A DNA stretch of 64,000 nt, taken from assembly GCA_949752795.1 (NCBI GenBank), contig OX457071.1, positions 24,040,800 through 24,104,799 of the forward strand. The letters run 5' to 3'. Source of the DNA: Hyperoodon ampullatus. Lineage: Eukaryota > Chordata > Mammalia > Artiodactyla > Ziphiidae. The position numbers and the translations under genes are program-made. Shown piece after piece: positions 1 to 11,860 of this stretch; the first letter of the stretch is position 1; each line of letters starts with the position of its first letter. The notes beneath the pieces were generated by a model. That model made no database searches. It worked only from the letters and a program-made list of their open reading frames with translations, and had not been told where the DNA came from.

Positions 1-640
1 AACTTACTTTATTGTGGTAATCATAATATTTACGTGTGTCAAATCATCACACTATATACCTTAAACTTACACAATGCTATAGGTCTGTTATACCTCAATA
101 AAGTTGGAAAAAATCCTTTTGCCCTCACAATTTTGCCAGCTTTTGGTTATATAACCAAAACTTACAGCATAGTCTTTCTATTTTTCTATTGTGGATATAT
201 TGTTGTCAAGGTAGGATGATAAATATATATTATTTAATTATTTGTTAGTTTAAATTGTAAATTTAAGTAGTTAATATGCTATATTTTGACCTCTGTTTGG
301 ACCCTTGACCCAGATAAAAGTATAGAGATATGTAAACATATCCTGAAGGATGTGCTTCTTACAACACATATAAAAGTGAGTATGCATTCGTCCTTTCCAG
401 ACTTGTTTTTCCTCCTATATATCTTAGCTCATGATTCATCTAGTTGATTTGAGACTGAAACACTGGATTCATTTGAGTGATGAATTACATATCATACACT
501 CTAACTGATTCAAAAACATTGCTCTGACAGTTTTCCCTACTTACTCTCCTATATTTTATTATTCACTTGATCACTCCCATCAGTATAAAAGCATGGTTTT
601 CTTTTTCATATTTTACTGAAAAGAAGGATTTCTGTTGACT
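1..640. other. AT-rich sequence, nothing recognised
   Basis: No gene, RNA or named repeat could be recognised. Short open frames here (up to about 60 codons) have no recognisable domain and are of the length expected by chance in AT-rich DNA. Confidence 0.6.
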
Positions 641-985
641 GCGCTTCCTTTTTAAACTTTAAAATTTTCATTACTTTGCTCCGCATTGCAATAAATCCTC
701 TTGAAAGAGTCATTTATCTTTCTTGACACAAATTCTTCTCCTCCCGACACTTTTTAACCTTATCAACATTTAGTTGTCCTTGGTTTTTGTTTCTGTACTT
801 CTTATTACTTTCAAATATAATATTAATTTCTATTATGTTGATTGTGTTTATCTTTAAAATATAATTTCCATGATGTCAGGGATACTTTGCATCTCTTGTT
901 CACTGATAGTCACCAAGGGTCTATGAAGTTGGCCATAAGGTAGGAACTCAATAGATATTTGCTGAAGGAATTGATGAAGGAATGC
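640..985 (+). mobile_element. L2 LINE 3' end
   Basis: The last 140 bases follow the 3' end of mammalian L2 in order: a 'gtcagggata' segment, a stretch in the place of the usual 'cacctagcacagtg' phrase, then 'ggaactcaatagatatttgctgaa' split by point changes, matching the common 'gctcaataaatatttgttgaa' ending. The part before 840 is more diverged and its start is uncertain. It is an ancient insertion without target duplication or coding capacity. Confidence 0.65.
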
Positions 986-3060
986 TTGATTATTACCTGT
1001 CCCTCAGCATCATCATGTAGTTAGCACTCTGTGTTTCATATTTCTTGATTTAGTACCCTGTACTGCCTTGGCAACTTTTATGTCAATCTACTATTACTCC
1101 AAATTAAAAAGTTTATTTTAAAAAAACTCCTTCTTTAAGGCTAAGCTGTAACGCTATTTTTCCAGGAAATTTTTCCTGGAAAAAAACTTCTTCTCTAAGG
1201 CTAAAACAAAACTCCTTCTCTAAGCCTAAGCTGTAACGCTATTTTTCCAGGAAATTTTTCCATTTCCTGATCACAATTAAAAGTTCTTTTCTCTGTCTTC
1301 TAGGACATCTTGTTTATGTTCCTGGATCTTTGTAAATACTACTTAATGTTGAGGCTTTTCATCTCTTCACTTTACTATCTTCACCACATTTTACTATTTG
1401 GCAAATGAGGAAAAACTGGACTATTTTTAATATGGAAAGCAGGACTTGATTTTTATCTTAATAATAGAAATAGAATAAATATACTGTTTTTGGTATTATA
1501 TTGGCCTTGGAAATTTAGTAAAATTCTCTAATCCTAAATAGACATTCATGAGGCCAGTCTCGGTCAATTTTAAAAGTACAAAAGTCTGAAACATGAAAGC
1601 TTTTCAGGCATAAAATTTAATTTAATTTATTTTAATTTTAAAAAGATCCGTGGAGAGGCAAACTCACTTTGGGAAGCAGTAGGAATCTGACAAGACAAAC
1701 TCTTGGAGACCATCACCATGGGGTTTTCCTCAGTAGATTTGAGCTTAGCTCTCCTCTGGTTGTTTTAACCAGGCTTGGGCTGTTTTATCTTATCAATTTA
1801 TCTCTCTATATATATGAATAATAATAATTATTATGTTATTAATAAATTACAATCTGTCTCGAACATTTAAAATCCCAAATCATGTCCAAATCAGAAATTC
1901 TCCCACCCTCATCACAGTAGACTTATTGTAACTTGGGGAACTTGGACCTGGGAGAGAAATATAAACTGATCTTACCTCCTCTGTGTTCTCACTCCTTTGA
2001 GATTAAGTATTCCAAGGCTGGAAAAGGGAGCACAAAGAGGGAAGGCAAGGTCGCCTCGTGTTACTTGACACTATGTTTGCAGTGAGGAGATTCCCCTGAT
2101 ATGTTCCTGGTTTGATCTGGTAATATATGATCATGGTTATTCCTGTTGCTAAACCAACTTACATAGCAAATTCCTCTCCAAGTGGTGTCTGGCTTAGTAG
2201 TTTTTCAGTAATTTCGATAGTTCTCCACATAGAGTGGAAAGAAATGAAGGACTCTTCTATATCCACCTAAGGATCATAGTACTAGGATAAGGTGGAAGTT
2301 GCATCCATCTTTTCCCCAAGTATACTCCATTAAATTTCTTTTCAAGCATGCTATCATAAATTCTTCTCTTGGGTCTAAAAATGGGTGCATATTTCCCCAT
2401 GTTTTGTGGGAGACATATCAATCTCTCCAGAGGAATTCCCACCATTCCAATGCAAGCATTAGAATAGGCTGACAGAAATGTCAGTAAACACATACACAGC
2501 TTTCCCATTATGCAGCAAATCCAAAACATTCTTTCTCTTTCCCAGTGGCCTTTCTGCATAGGAAAGAGGTGGAGGTGAAATCATGCACCATCCAATAAGT
2601 CTGCCTGTCAGTAAAGTCAAAGTATTTGGCCTCAATTAGAGGTGGCTCTCTTTAGAATTTGGGCCACTTAATACTCCCGTGTCATCAATACTTGGACTTA
2701 TTCAACAATTCTAAGGAAATAAGAATGGCTTTTTAAATATTCTATTACACTAACATTTGCATGGGGCAAGAATCCTGAACAAAATTATAAAACTAAGTCT
2801 TAGGCTGGAGAACTGGGTAAAGAGGATTAGGTAATCAGGGAAGAAGTGATAGGGAAAACAAAATTAAAAGTCTCACTGAGGTCTTTTCAGAACAAATTCC
2901 AAACATCATGACAGTACATGTTACTGTCATTGTATTACATTATATCACATTACATATTACATCAATGATAGTGAATAGAACCATAATTAGGCTGTAGATA
3001 TAACTTTAAAAATCAGTAATATTAATAAGTAATATTAATCAGAAGAGGAGCAAGTGTTTC
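986..3060. other. AT-rich sequence, nothing recognised except the local duplication
   Basis: Apart from the tandem duplication near 1.2 kb, no gene or recognisable repeat could be assigned. A minus-strand open frame of 100 codons at 2257-2559 has no recognisable domain, no splice context and no codon signature, so I do not call it a gene. Confidence 0.5.
1124..1263. repeat. 85-bp tandem duplication with a 13-bp palindrome
   Basis: A segment beginning aaactccttct at 1124 recurs at 1209 with only a few changes (period 85). A partial third unit starts near 1181. The first copy contains a perfect 13-bp inverted repeat, tttttccaggaaa at 1157-1169 and its reverse complement at 1172-1184, separated by two bases. 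The second copy keeps only the left arm, because tttcc is followed by atttcc and not by tgg. No known family was recognised. Confidence 0.8.
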
Positions 3061-3076
3061 AATTTAATATAACAAT

Positions 3077-3115
3077 GTATATACATATATGTATATATAT
3101 ATGTGCGTGTATATA
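3077..3115. repeat. (TA)n/(TG)n microsatellite
   Basis: Imperfect alternating purine-pyrimidine run of ta, ca and tg steps. Confidence 0.8.
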
Positions 3116-3179
3116 ATTAGGAATTATGAAATACAGATTTAAAATCCTTGTATAACATATTTAGTGAAATAAAAGGTAG

Positions 3180-3660
3180 ATTAAAATATAGAAGAACAAA
3201 TAGTGTTTAAAATGATTGATGCAAGTAAAAGAGAAAATAATTTTTTTAGAAAATAAAATAAAAATTTGAAATTACAAACCCACTGAACAACTTGAACAGA
3301 ATCTTAAACAAAGATTAAAGGAAATTAGTAAACTGAAAATGGATATGAAAATTTACACAAAATTCAATGCAAATTTTCATGAAGAGCAAACATTTGAAAC
3401 AGATTCTAAGAAGCATTGAAAATAGAATAAGATATTTTAAGGAATTTTTATTCAGATTTCTAGAGAATGGAAAAAGATGATATGGAGAAACAGGATAGAT
3501 ATATAAATGAATATATAGAAAGATAAGTGTAAATGTACATTTGCAAAGAAGGAGATATTGACCATAAATATTTTCTGATAATGAATAATTGCTTCACACC
3601 AACATAACCAACCTAGTACCCATGGTTAAATTAGGCATAAATCCTATAGACAACACCCAG
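3180..3660 (+). mobile_element. Possible old L1 (ORF1 region) remnant
   Basis: The sequence is A-rich on the plus strand and contains fragments in the order seen in old mammalian L1 ORF1 (a 'ggaaattagtaaactgaa' coiled-coil-like stretch, later a 'gataatgaataattgcttc' stretch resembling the conserved 'gataatggctgagaatttt'). No frame is open. The assignment rests on loose resemblance and could be wrong. Confidence 0.4.
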
Positions 3661-3864
3661 AAGAAGGAAGGACCAGGGAGATCTATTACATCACTCTACC
3701 ATCCTGATGTTTCTTAAGGAAAATAGAAGTGCACAGAAGGACAATAACACATTCCAGTTCTCATATGGCGGTGGAGCCCTAGTTAGAGGAATTAGTTTTT
3801 TTCCAGGCAGGAGAAAGAATAGATAATGTGTATATTATTTGGCTTTGTGGCCTTGAGGGTGTAG

Positions 3865-3910
3865 GGTGTGTGTGTGTCTGTGTGTGTGTGTGTCTGTGTG
3901 TGTCTGTGTA
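3865..3910 (+). repeat. (TG)n microsatellite with TC interruptions
   Basis: Tandem tg units interrupted by three tc steps, about 45 bp. Confidence 0.9.
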
Positions 3911-5480
3911 GTCTGCATCTATAAATTGCTAAAAGCATGGAGCTCTAAAAAAACCGAAAAAATTAACCCCAAAATACTTATGCTTTGAGGGCTCAGAAAT
4001 ATCCACTTCTCATTTGAAGATTTTAACCATTTGCAATATTCACATAAAATCTTTTTCTTTTTTTCTTTTCTTTTCTTTTCTTTTTGTAATTAGTAAGGTA
4101 ATACTGTAAAACTGAGCTGACTCCAAGGGCAAATTGTCCCATTTGCTACTTTTCTATATCCCAAGTCTAGATCCTGGAAACTACCTCTCAGTGGGGATTT
4201 TGTACTGAAGGGCAAACACATGCATATGTATGTCTGATATGATGAAGAAGCAGAAATGATCACAAAACCTGTCGTCATTAGATTAGAGAGATAAAGGAGA
4301 ATTTCTCCAAACATACCTTTTAAAAGTACATGTTTGGGGTTTTTTTTGTTGTTATTTGATTTCATTGTTGTGGCTTTATTACATACGGGCACGGAGCTAA
4401 GAAAATAAAGAGAGAAACCTGATTTGATTTTGCTGTACGTATTGATAAAATGTCCTAATCAGTTTAATCCTCAAAGTTAGCACAGATGTGAAGAAAATGA
4501 CATTAATACTTAACAAAAAAGACATCTGTTTGGGGAATTCTATCCAGTGCTTTAGAATGTGCAGAGCAGAAAGATTTCCAATTAGTCACAAGTTTCCTGA
4601 AAGACATGTTTCCCTTCCATTCTATGCCAAAAACTGTGTTTCTGAGCAGTGACACTGTATCCTTAGAAAAAGTTAAGCTCAACCTCCCAAACTAATTATC
4701 ATCTTTCATCTGAACATTTTTTTCACTAACCCCAGCATCTCAGTGACTTAGATTAACAGTAACTTCTGAATTATACAGAAAAATGAAAGAGGAAAAAAGT
4801 ATCTCACAACACTGAAGGTCATAATGCTGTGCACAATACCTGGGGTTAGAAAGTCTAGACTATCAGTTTTTGCATTAGCCAGTTTCCCAATTTTGCTTTT
4901 CTTTCCGTTTGAGCACAAAATTTACAGGTGTGAGTCCATAAACTGTATTTTTTAAAAGATTTTTTTCTTCTTTCTTCAAGGTATGGGTAAGAGGATAAAT
5001 GTGTTGCCTCGTATGTAAATAATAATGAAAATTCCAGTGAGCTTTTCTCATATCTTCAGTAACTTTCAAAAAAAGTTTTCTCAAAGTCATTGAAACTCAA
5101 GTAAATTTTTTTAATTGCACAATAAATAAAATAATAATAGTAATAAATACCACAAAATGTCTTACTTGGTATTTTTAGACAAATTGCATTTTTAGGTATA
5201 AATTATTTTTATCTGTACATTGAAATTTGATTTGTATTATTTTCAAATAATCTGAAAAATATCAGGAGTATAACACTTTGAAAATGAACAATAAATTTTC
5301 AAACACATCTTAATTACTATGCACGTTAATACAATCTTTCTCACTGTATTTTAGCTGCTATGTAGCTATTGGGTGATCCAGATATTTATGTACATATTAA
5401 AGTACAGGCTTTCCAAGTAAGTTTTGCAGCTCAGTATAAAGTCATTTTTGCAAAAAAATACCCTGGCAACTTGAACACAT
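3911..5480. other. AT-rich sequence, nothing recognised
   Basis: Other than the pyrimidine tract near 4.07 kb, no gene or repeat is recognisable. Minus-strand open frames of 100 and 71 codons (4090-4392 and 4875-5090) show no domain or repeat homology that I can recognise. Confidence 0.5.
4051..4086 (+). repeat. (TTTTC)n low-complexity tract
   Basis: Pyrimidine tract with repeated ttttc units and no A or G. Confidence 0.85.
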
Positions 5481-5484
5481 TTCA

Positions 5485-5728
5485 ATTATAGTTTTGATTA
5501 GTTTTTAATTATTAGTGTTATAATTAGTGGTAAATGTTTTGGTATGATAAAATGATTGCTGTGGTATTGACTTTAAAGCATTATATAAAGGAAGGTTTAA
5601 GAGGAATGCTTGAAACAAAATTGGCAAAATATTGATAATTGTTATAAGTGGGTAATATTTACATGATTCATTATAGTTTTTCCTTCCCTATGTGTATATT
5701 TTAAAATTTCCATAATAAAATACAAGAT
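5485..5728 (+). mobile_element. L1M 3' UTR end
   Basis: The phrases 'caaaattggcaaaatattgataattgtt', 'gtgggtaatatttacatgattcattata' and the terminal 'tttaaaatttccataataaaa' (each contiguous but diverged) follow the 3' end of old mammalian L1 elements. The terminal aataaaa is the L1 polyadenylation signal region. Confidence 0.65.
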
Positions 5729-5879
5729 AAGAAGCTTATTATTATTACTAAAAATAGTCTACAGGAAAATTGAAGTTTTACCACCAAAATATTGTTATTA
5801 TATTATTTTAATGGTCAGAAATTCTCTATATTATAAAGCATTAGAGGTATTGTTTCATCAGTAATAAATGTCCTCTTTA

Positions 5880-7068
5880 GTGGCCAGCTAACTCTGAATG
5901 AAATTACATATATAAAATGGGAAAAATTAGAGAACATCAATGAAACTAAATCTGATTCTTTGAAAAGACAATAAAAATAAGAAATCAAAATTAACACAAC
6001 ATTGTAAATCAACTGTACTTCAATAAAATAAATTTAAAAAATAAAAAGAAATCTGTAGACAGCTAACCAATAAAAATAAATGAGACATAAATTATTAATA
6101 TCATGAATGAATGAAGTATCATTTTATTCATTCCATGGACATTAAAAGGAAGATAGAATAATACTAAGAAAATCCATATGCCCATAAATTTGATAATAAA
6201 GATGAAAATGGACCAATTCCTTAAAAGCCCTAAACTACCAAATTCATACAAGGTGAATGGATCACTGGAACAAGTATATAATAACTTTTAAGAAATTGAA
6301 TCAATAATTACTAATTTCCCAAAATGAAGACCTCAGACCCAGATAGTTTCACTAGTGAATTCTACCAAATATTAAAGCAAGCTATACTTCCATTATCCAC
6401 AATCTCATCGAGAAAATAGAAGCAGAGGGAATACTTCCTAGCATTACCATAACACCAAAACCAAATAAAGAAATTTTTTAAAAGAGAAAACTACAATGCA
6501 ATATTACTCATGAACGTACATGCAAAAGCCCTCAACAATTTTTAGTAAACTTAATCCAACAATATATTAAAAAATTGTACACTATGACAAATGGAATTTA
6601 TTCCATGTATGCAAGGCTGATTTAACATTTAAAAAAATCAATATAATACACTCTACCAGCACAATAAAGATGGTATAATAATATCAATTGATAACATAAA
6701 TAATTTTTAAAATCTGATACCTATTCATGACAAAAATAAACAAACAAAAATAAGAAAACTCCCAGCAAAGTAAGAAGAGATTAAAAACTTCCTGAACTTG
6801 ATAAAATACACCTACAAAAATACAAAAATCTTACAAATAACATCTTCCTTATCAATAAAAAACTAGATGTTTCCACTGTAAGGTCTGGAACAAAAAAAAA
6901 TGTCCTCTCCCCACTCCTAAACAATGTCATGCTGGAAGTACTAGCTAGTGCAATGAGACAAGAAAAAGAAATACAAATTATACTTATTGGAAAGGAAGAA
7001 ATAAACTACCTTTATTCACAGACAACAGAATTGTCTATCTATGATTTGGCAATCATAACAATTTTTTA
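5880..7068 (+). mobile_element. Old L1M ORF2 (reverse transcriptase region) remnant
   Basis: Reading the plus strand gives the order of the L1 ORF2 fingers and palm: a 'gacccagatagtttcactagtgaattctaccaa' segment near 6340 (the PDG.T.EFYQ motif region) and 'acaaatggaatttattccatgtatgcaagg' near 6590 (the GFIPGMQ region). The '...caatgtcatgctggaagtactagctagtgcaat' run near 6920 and a following 'attggaaaggaagaaataaa' also match, as do 'ttattcacagacaac' residues of the FADD region near 7010. All frames are broken by stops and indels. A 60-bp younger L1 tail sits inside it. One open frame of 82 codons at 6929-7177 is only a leftover of this element. Confidence 0.8.
5987..6047 (+). mobile_element. 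Ultra-short L1 3' tail insertion (about 60 bp)
   Basis: The phrase acattgtaaatcaactgtac followed by ttcaataaaataaa and an A-rich tail is the last part of the cetartiodactyl L1 3' end. It interrupts the older L1 ORF2 sequence. A short A-rich duplication ending gaaatc flanks it (about 5976-5986 and 6043-6053), consistent with a severely 5'-truncated L1 insertion. Confidence 0.6.
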
Positions 7069-7129
7069 TCTTTTTAAAAAAATCCTGGCTTCTCACTCCC
7101 AGTCTCTTCCCATTTCTTCATCCCACCAA

Positions 7130-7560
7130 TTCATCTTAACAAGGAATAATCTCTATGTATTTTCTGTGTTCATATAATTAATTTCATATATATATGTATA
7201 CATATTTCTATGCATGATCAGAAGATTATTTTTACTCCAGTGTAATTATTACACATGCACATTTCTGAATTTGCTTCCCTCACTCAACAATAACTTCTGC
7301 AAATTCTCCTGATACATTTCAAACTTATCATTTTGATTGGATGTTTATTAATCAGTATGTAAAATAATTTCATAAATCTTTCTACTGATAGTCATTCATT
7401 TTGTTTGGAACTTTTTACCACTGTAAATAGTGAGGCAGTAAAACCCTTACGTGGATATTTTTACATTCCTGTGATTGTATTTATAAGACATAAATTTCCA
7501 GGAATGGGTTGTTGGGTTAATGGTATCTATAAATTTACCCTAAAAATACTGTTTATAATT
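7130..7560 (-). mobile_element. Old L1M remnant, minus strand
   Basis: The stretch from 'cagtctcttcccatttcttcatccc' through 'tttttaccactgtaaatagtgaggc' to 'ccaggaatgggttgttgggt' is the reverse-complement order of an old L1 3' region (3' UTR, then the ORF2 end where 'attgctgggt' is conserved). No frame is open. It abuts a plus-strand L1M piece, so the two may be separate insertions or an inverted element. Confidence 0.5.
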
Positions 7561-8564
7561 TAAATATACGCATATTTAGATTTACACATAAACTGTTCTT
7601 ATTACTTTACTAATAAAAATTTCATTATTATAATTGCCATACCATGGAGATCAGAGTTGCTTTTGAAATATACCAGTTAATTCCATAATAACTTCAGTAT
7701 TAACTTCAACTTACACAACCTCTTTCTAAACTGCATATTTTTAATTTTCCTTAACGCTCCATATTATTTCCAAAAGTAGACTGGGTATCACCTATCACAA
7801 ATCAGTATTATACTAAATCTTCAAAGAGAAAAAAAAAAAACTTCCAATGATTCATATTTAATAGTAATTATTCCAAATGCTAAAATGGTTTCATTCATTG
7901 AAACCCACATCTATCTTGCTATAATTAAATACAGCTGCTTTGGCTCTCACTTCAATAAGTATTCATTTTTTAAAATATAATGACCCTTTTTATACAGAAT
8001 ACAAGTTATTAGGTCACCTGCCAGCAGTCTTCTCTCAAGCTACCTAATTATCATTCCTTTAAGCTTTATTCATAACTTATATTTCCAAGATTTGGATCAT
8101 TAATTTTTCTCCCTTATGCATACATTGCATATATTTCTACATCTTTTTTGGCCTTCAGACTTCCTGCAAAAGTTAGAATCTAGCTAAGTGTGGAATAAGG
8201 TATTTTTTATTTCCAAATTTTGTAGTTCTAACACTCAAAATAAAAAAATTCTCTATGAACCAGGAGAAGATTAATCATTTTTAATAAGTACATATCTTAA
8301 CTCCATGAATTATTACTATATTCAATGGAATAAGTAGAAACGTTTCTTCCAACTAACTACTGCTATTGTTTCTAGAAATTTCCACAAAAGTAATTAAAGA
8401 ATGACACATTAAAAAGAGGGTGGCAGCTTTCTTCTACCCCTCCCTCAGCACTGTAGTGCCCCAGAGGTAGCTCATGACTCTGTCCTTCTCCTTTTGCACA
8501 CTCTCCTTGGATGTGCATATTTTTCATTGCTATGACTACCATTGTTATGCTCATGACTTCTTGA
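7561..8564. other. AT-rich sequence, nothing recognised
   Basis: No gene or repeat recognised. Contains an A11-12 run near 7830. Confidence 0.5.
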
Positions 8565-8655
8565 CAGTTACCATTGGGTGCTTTACAAATATGTCTTCAC
8601 CTTCACTCATTTGACCCCACAAAAACACCTAAATGAAAAGAATCACCTCTTCCTT
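8565..8655 (-). mobile_element. Possible MIR fragment
   Basis: The phrases 'gggtgctttacaaatatgtcttcac' and 'cattgaccccacaaaaacacc'-like order resemble the reverse complement of the MIR 3' half ('agtgctttacatgtattatctcatttaatcctcacaac' region). Short and diverged. Confidence 0.4.
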
Positions 8656-8689
8656 TAGAATGCTTAACAGTCATCATCAGTAAAGCATC

Positions 8690-9515
8690 CATCAGGTATC
8701 CAGTCATCCAAGTCTCCAACTTTGGAGTTACCAAGACAGTTCATTTTCCTTTAGTGACTCTTTACCATAACAACTACTCCTTACCTTCTAAATAAGTTTT
8801 TAATTTATTTTATAACCTTAATATTACTTGACTCTTTTTCTGCCTTTGCATACTAATGGCCAATATCTCTTCTCTACTAATCAAAACCTGAATCATCTAT
8901 TACTGTGAAATAATCCATTAATCCTGAGGTTACTTTTAACCCTTTAAAACTCATCTGCCTTTCACATTTCAGATAGCCTTAGCAAGTCAAATGTTATGAT
9001 ATTTTTAGTTGGTTAAATCCCTTATATGTCTCTCCATATTTCACCAAAGTGCATCCTGCTTGCAATGGCACATGAGAACTTCAAAAACTGACATCATCTT
9101 CCATCATTAGTTGCTTAATAATTTTCAACCCACTAATACCAAACTGCTTATGGCCTTGTATAAATTTCACTCTTATGATCCCATGTCCTAGTTCATTCTA
9201 GGTTTCTGTCTTATATATCTCTTTCCCCTATTAATCAATATCTACTGGTGCTACAGTATCCATCACAAAATTACCTCAAGAAGACATCTTTGAGCCCTCT
9301 CTACTAATGTGATCCTTCTTATGCTTCTGTAGCATTTAGAATGTGACTTTTTCTTACCATCTGTCATAATAAATTGCACTTTTTAAAAATTGATGTTCTT
9401 TCCTTAAAGTCCTTGGAGACTGGAATCTTGTTTAATTTTCTTCTTAACCCCAGTACTCATAATATTGATTCACAGAATAAATTATCAACAAATATTCATC
9501 AAAATGAATATTTAA
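8690..9515 (+). mobile_element. L2 LINE 3' portion
   Basis: From about 9240 the order of L2 3' sequence is visible: 'cctcaagaagacatctttgagcc' (the usual 'ccaggaagccttccctgacc'), 'tagcatttagaatgtgac', then 'tccttggagactggaatctt' and the terminal 'cagaataaattatcaacaaa'. The upstream 500 bases are consistent with L2 but strongly diverged. The 62-codon frame at 9374-9562 is part of this repeat. Confidence 0.7.
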
Positions 9516-9955
9516 AAATAGTTGCTGAACCCACTTCCTATATGGCTGGTGTCCAATTTTAGTCTGTCCAGGTAAGCTCCTACCACAGACTTACATAATA
9601 ATATAAATTCACATAAATCTTGGACAATTACAAAAGTAAAACTACTTGAAGATACTAGAGAATGAACAAAAGCAGGCACATTCTCGAGGGGAGTCAAAAC
9701 TTGGAAGAAGAGTAAGGCATTGGGTGAGTGGTCACATTTTTTGTATTTATCTTAAGGGAAGGCTATGGTTGGAGGCACAAGTGGTGGCTAAAACTTTGAT
9801 TTAAAACTCACAGACTTTTTGCATGAAGAATCAGATAGGCAGAAATTGGTGTAATCTAAACTGTGGAAAGTTAATTGGGGGCATTCTCAGATAATTCTTC
9901 TGCTCCATTCCTTCTTTCCTCCCCTTCTAGAAATCCAGCTACACATAAAGTAGAA
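9516..9955. other. Nothing recognised
   Basis: No gene or repeat could be assigned in this stretch between an L2 end and a HAL1-like segment. Confidence 0.5.
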
Positions 9956-11060
9956 CTTTTAACTATGTTACTTTACATATGTGTCTTATACTCTTTTCTG
10001 GATTTTTCATCATTTTTTTCCTTTTCTTTTTTAGTTTGTATATTTTTCAGTTGTCCTCTTACTTTTCCATTTTCTAGTGAACAATTCAGCTGTGTCCAAC
10101 TTACTGTAAAATTTGTTATTTTGTTTTTAACATTAGTTATTGTATATTTCACTCCAAGAATTCCTTGGTATTCTTTAAGGGGCTTCTTTTTCCCTGATGA
10201 AATTTTATATCTCAGCATCTATTTTCACAAATATATTAATCTCATTAAAAAAATTTAATCCATGTTTGATAATTTGAGAATCTAGATCATTTATGAGTCA
10301 ATTTTAATTGTTACTGTTTTTCACTTGGTCTAGTTTATTGGTCTACCAATTACTTATTTGAGAGAATATCTGAAATAATCTATGAAAAATTGTGGAGCCT
10401 ATGGATACTGTTATCTTCCCTCAAAGAAGTTGTATTTAGTCATCAGAAAGTTAGTTAAATTAGGGTCAATGCACCTCAGTCCAAATGCTTATTTTCAGAA
10501 TTTGTCAAGTCTCTTTCTTGTTTGTTCTTAACTCGATGAATTAGCCTATCAAAGATTTAACTGAGAGTATGGAATGTATACGTATACTCTTCCTTCTCGA
10601 TAGTGCCTAATTCTAATTTTTATCTCCTCAGAAACAAGAATTCTGATAGTTTCATTGAGCCATTCAGCATGTTAACAGCAGATACTTTCTGCTTGAACAG
10701 CCTAGGAATCTGGAAGCATATCAATGGGAAAAGTGTTGCAAAAAGTCAGGCTGATTTCTTACTGAGAATTTAGCCCTTCAAGTCTGGCTGCCTTGGCTTC
10801 CCTGAATCCAATATTTCTCTCTCCAGTCCTGTAAACTGCTGAAATCTCTGATTTTCTCAGATATTCCTCAGGTTTTCTGCTAGTATTTTTAGTCTTTCTC
10901 TCTATGCTGCATATTAGCAAATATCTTGCTGGAAAATCAAAGTACCAGATTCACCACAATGATGTTTTGTTCTCTCTAGGACCTTGGTCCCTCCAATCTC
11001 AGCTAATTTTATGGCTCTCTGATGTCTTCAAGTGAACTTTTTTTACCCCATTCCACTAAT
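9956..11060 (-). mobile_element. HAL1/L1M-like remnant, minus strand
   Basis: The plus strand is T-rich. It holds, in order, 'cagctgtgtccaacttactgtaaa', 'agttattgtatatttcactccaagaattcc' and later 'tatggctctctgatgtcttcaa', phrases I associate with the reverse complement of HAL1 (a half-L1 that keeps only ORF1). A plus-strand open frame of 127 codons (9875-10258) is antisense to this repeat and unlikely to be a gene. The exact ends are uncertain. Confidence 0.5.
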
Positions 11061-11619
11061 CTTTGGTGGGAGTTTTGCTCTGCTGCAAATTAGACTATTT
11101 TATCTAGAGATGACACTATTTATCTAGAGATTACACTACAAAAAATATTTTTATCATAAATGTATGTTTTTTTGAATATTTACTTTGATAAGCTAAATGA
11201 ATCTAAGGAAGTCTACTTTTGTCCAAAAGGAAGTAATTTACGTTAATAATTAAAATAATGCTTAGATTTTTTTCATAGCTCTATAAGTTTATTGAATGTG
11301 ACACAAAACTAAAATAAATCACTCATAAGTAACTACAATACAATTACAAGCAAAAATGCTTTCCATGATTTTAAAGCCCAGAATTAATAGTAATTTAATA
11401 TTAAAGATTAAAACTATTTCTATGTGTTTTACATTTAAATATTATAAATATAAATAAATCAATGCGACCCTTTTTATTTCTTCCATAAAATGTAAAGATT
11501 GAATAATGTTTCATCATTTTCAGCAATTATTTTCTCTTGCTTACTATCTAGTTCTTTCCTATGCTTAATAAATAGGTGTATTCAGGCAAGAGGAGTAAAT
11601 ATTAGATAGTAAGACCATT
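11061..11619. other. AT-rich sequence, nothing recognised
   Basis: Only a small local duplication is visible: tatctagaga occurs at 11103-11112 and again at 11122-11131. Confidence 0.5.
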
Positions 11620-11625
11620 CTGTAT

Positions 11626-11860
11626 GTCAAGGTTCTCCAGACAAACAGAGCCAATAGGATATATAGAGATTATCTAAGAGGAAACCTATTGTAGGAACTG
11701 GCTCACATGGTTATAGAGGCCAACAAGTACTGCAATCTGCTGTCTTCAAGCTAGAGAATCAGGAAAGCCTGGGTGTAATTCAGTAGTGTCCGAAGACCTG
11801 AGAATCCAGGGGCCCATAGTATAAGTCTTGGAGTGAGTCTGTAGTAAGGGAAGAATGTTA
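11626..11860 (-). mobile_element. Old mammalian LTR-like repeat (family not named)
   Basis: The run 'ggttctccagacaaacagagccaatagga ... ggaactggctcacatggttatagaggcc ... ctgctgtcttcaagctagagaatcaggaaagcc' is a familiar high-copy mammalian repeat whose opposite strand ends in 'ctggagaaccctgactaata'. I recognise the repeat but not its name with certainty. About half of the usual length is present. Confidence 0.6.

Noticed and set aside
2257..2559. 100-codon minus-strand open frame as an exon
   Set aside because: No splice sites, domain or codon pattern could be supported by eye.
9875..10258. 127-codon plus-strand open frame rich in Phe, Ser and Leu
   Set aside because: Antisense reading of T-rich HAL1-like sequence; hydrophobic composition comes from T-runs, not from a membrane protein.
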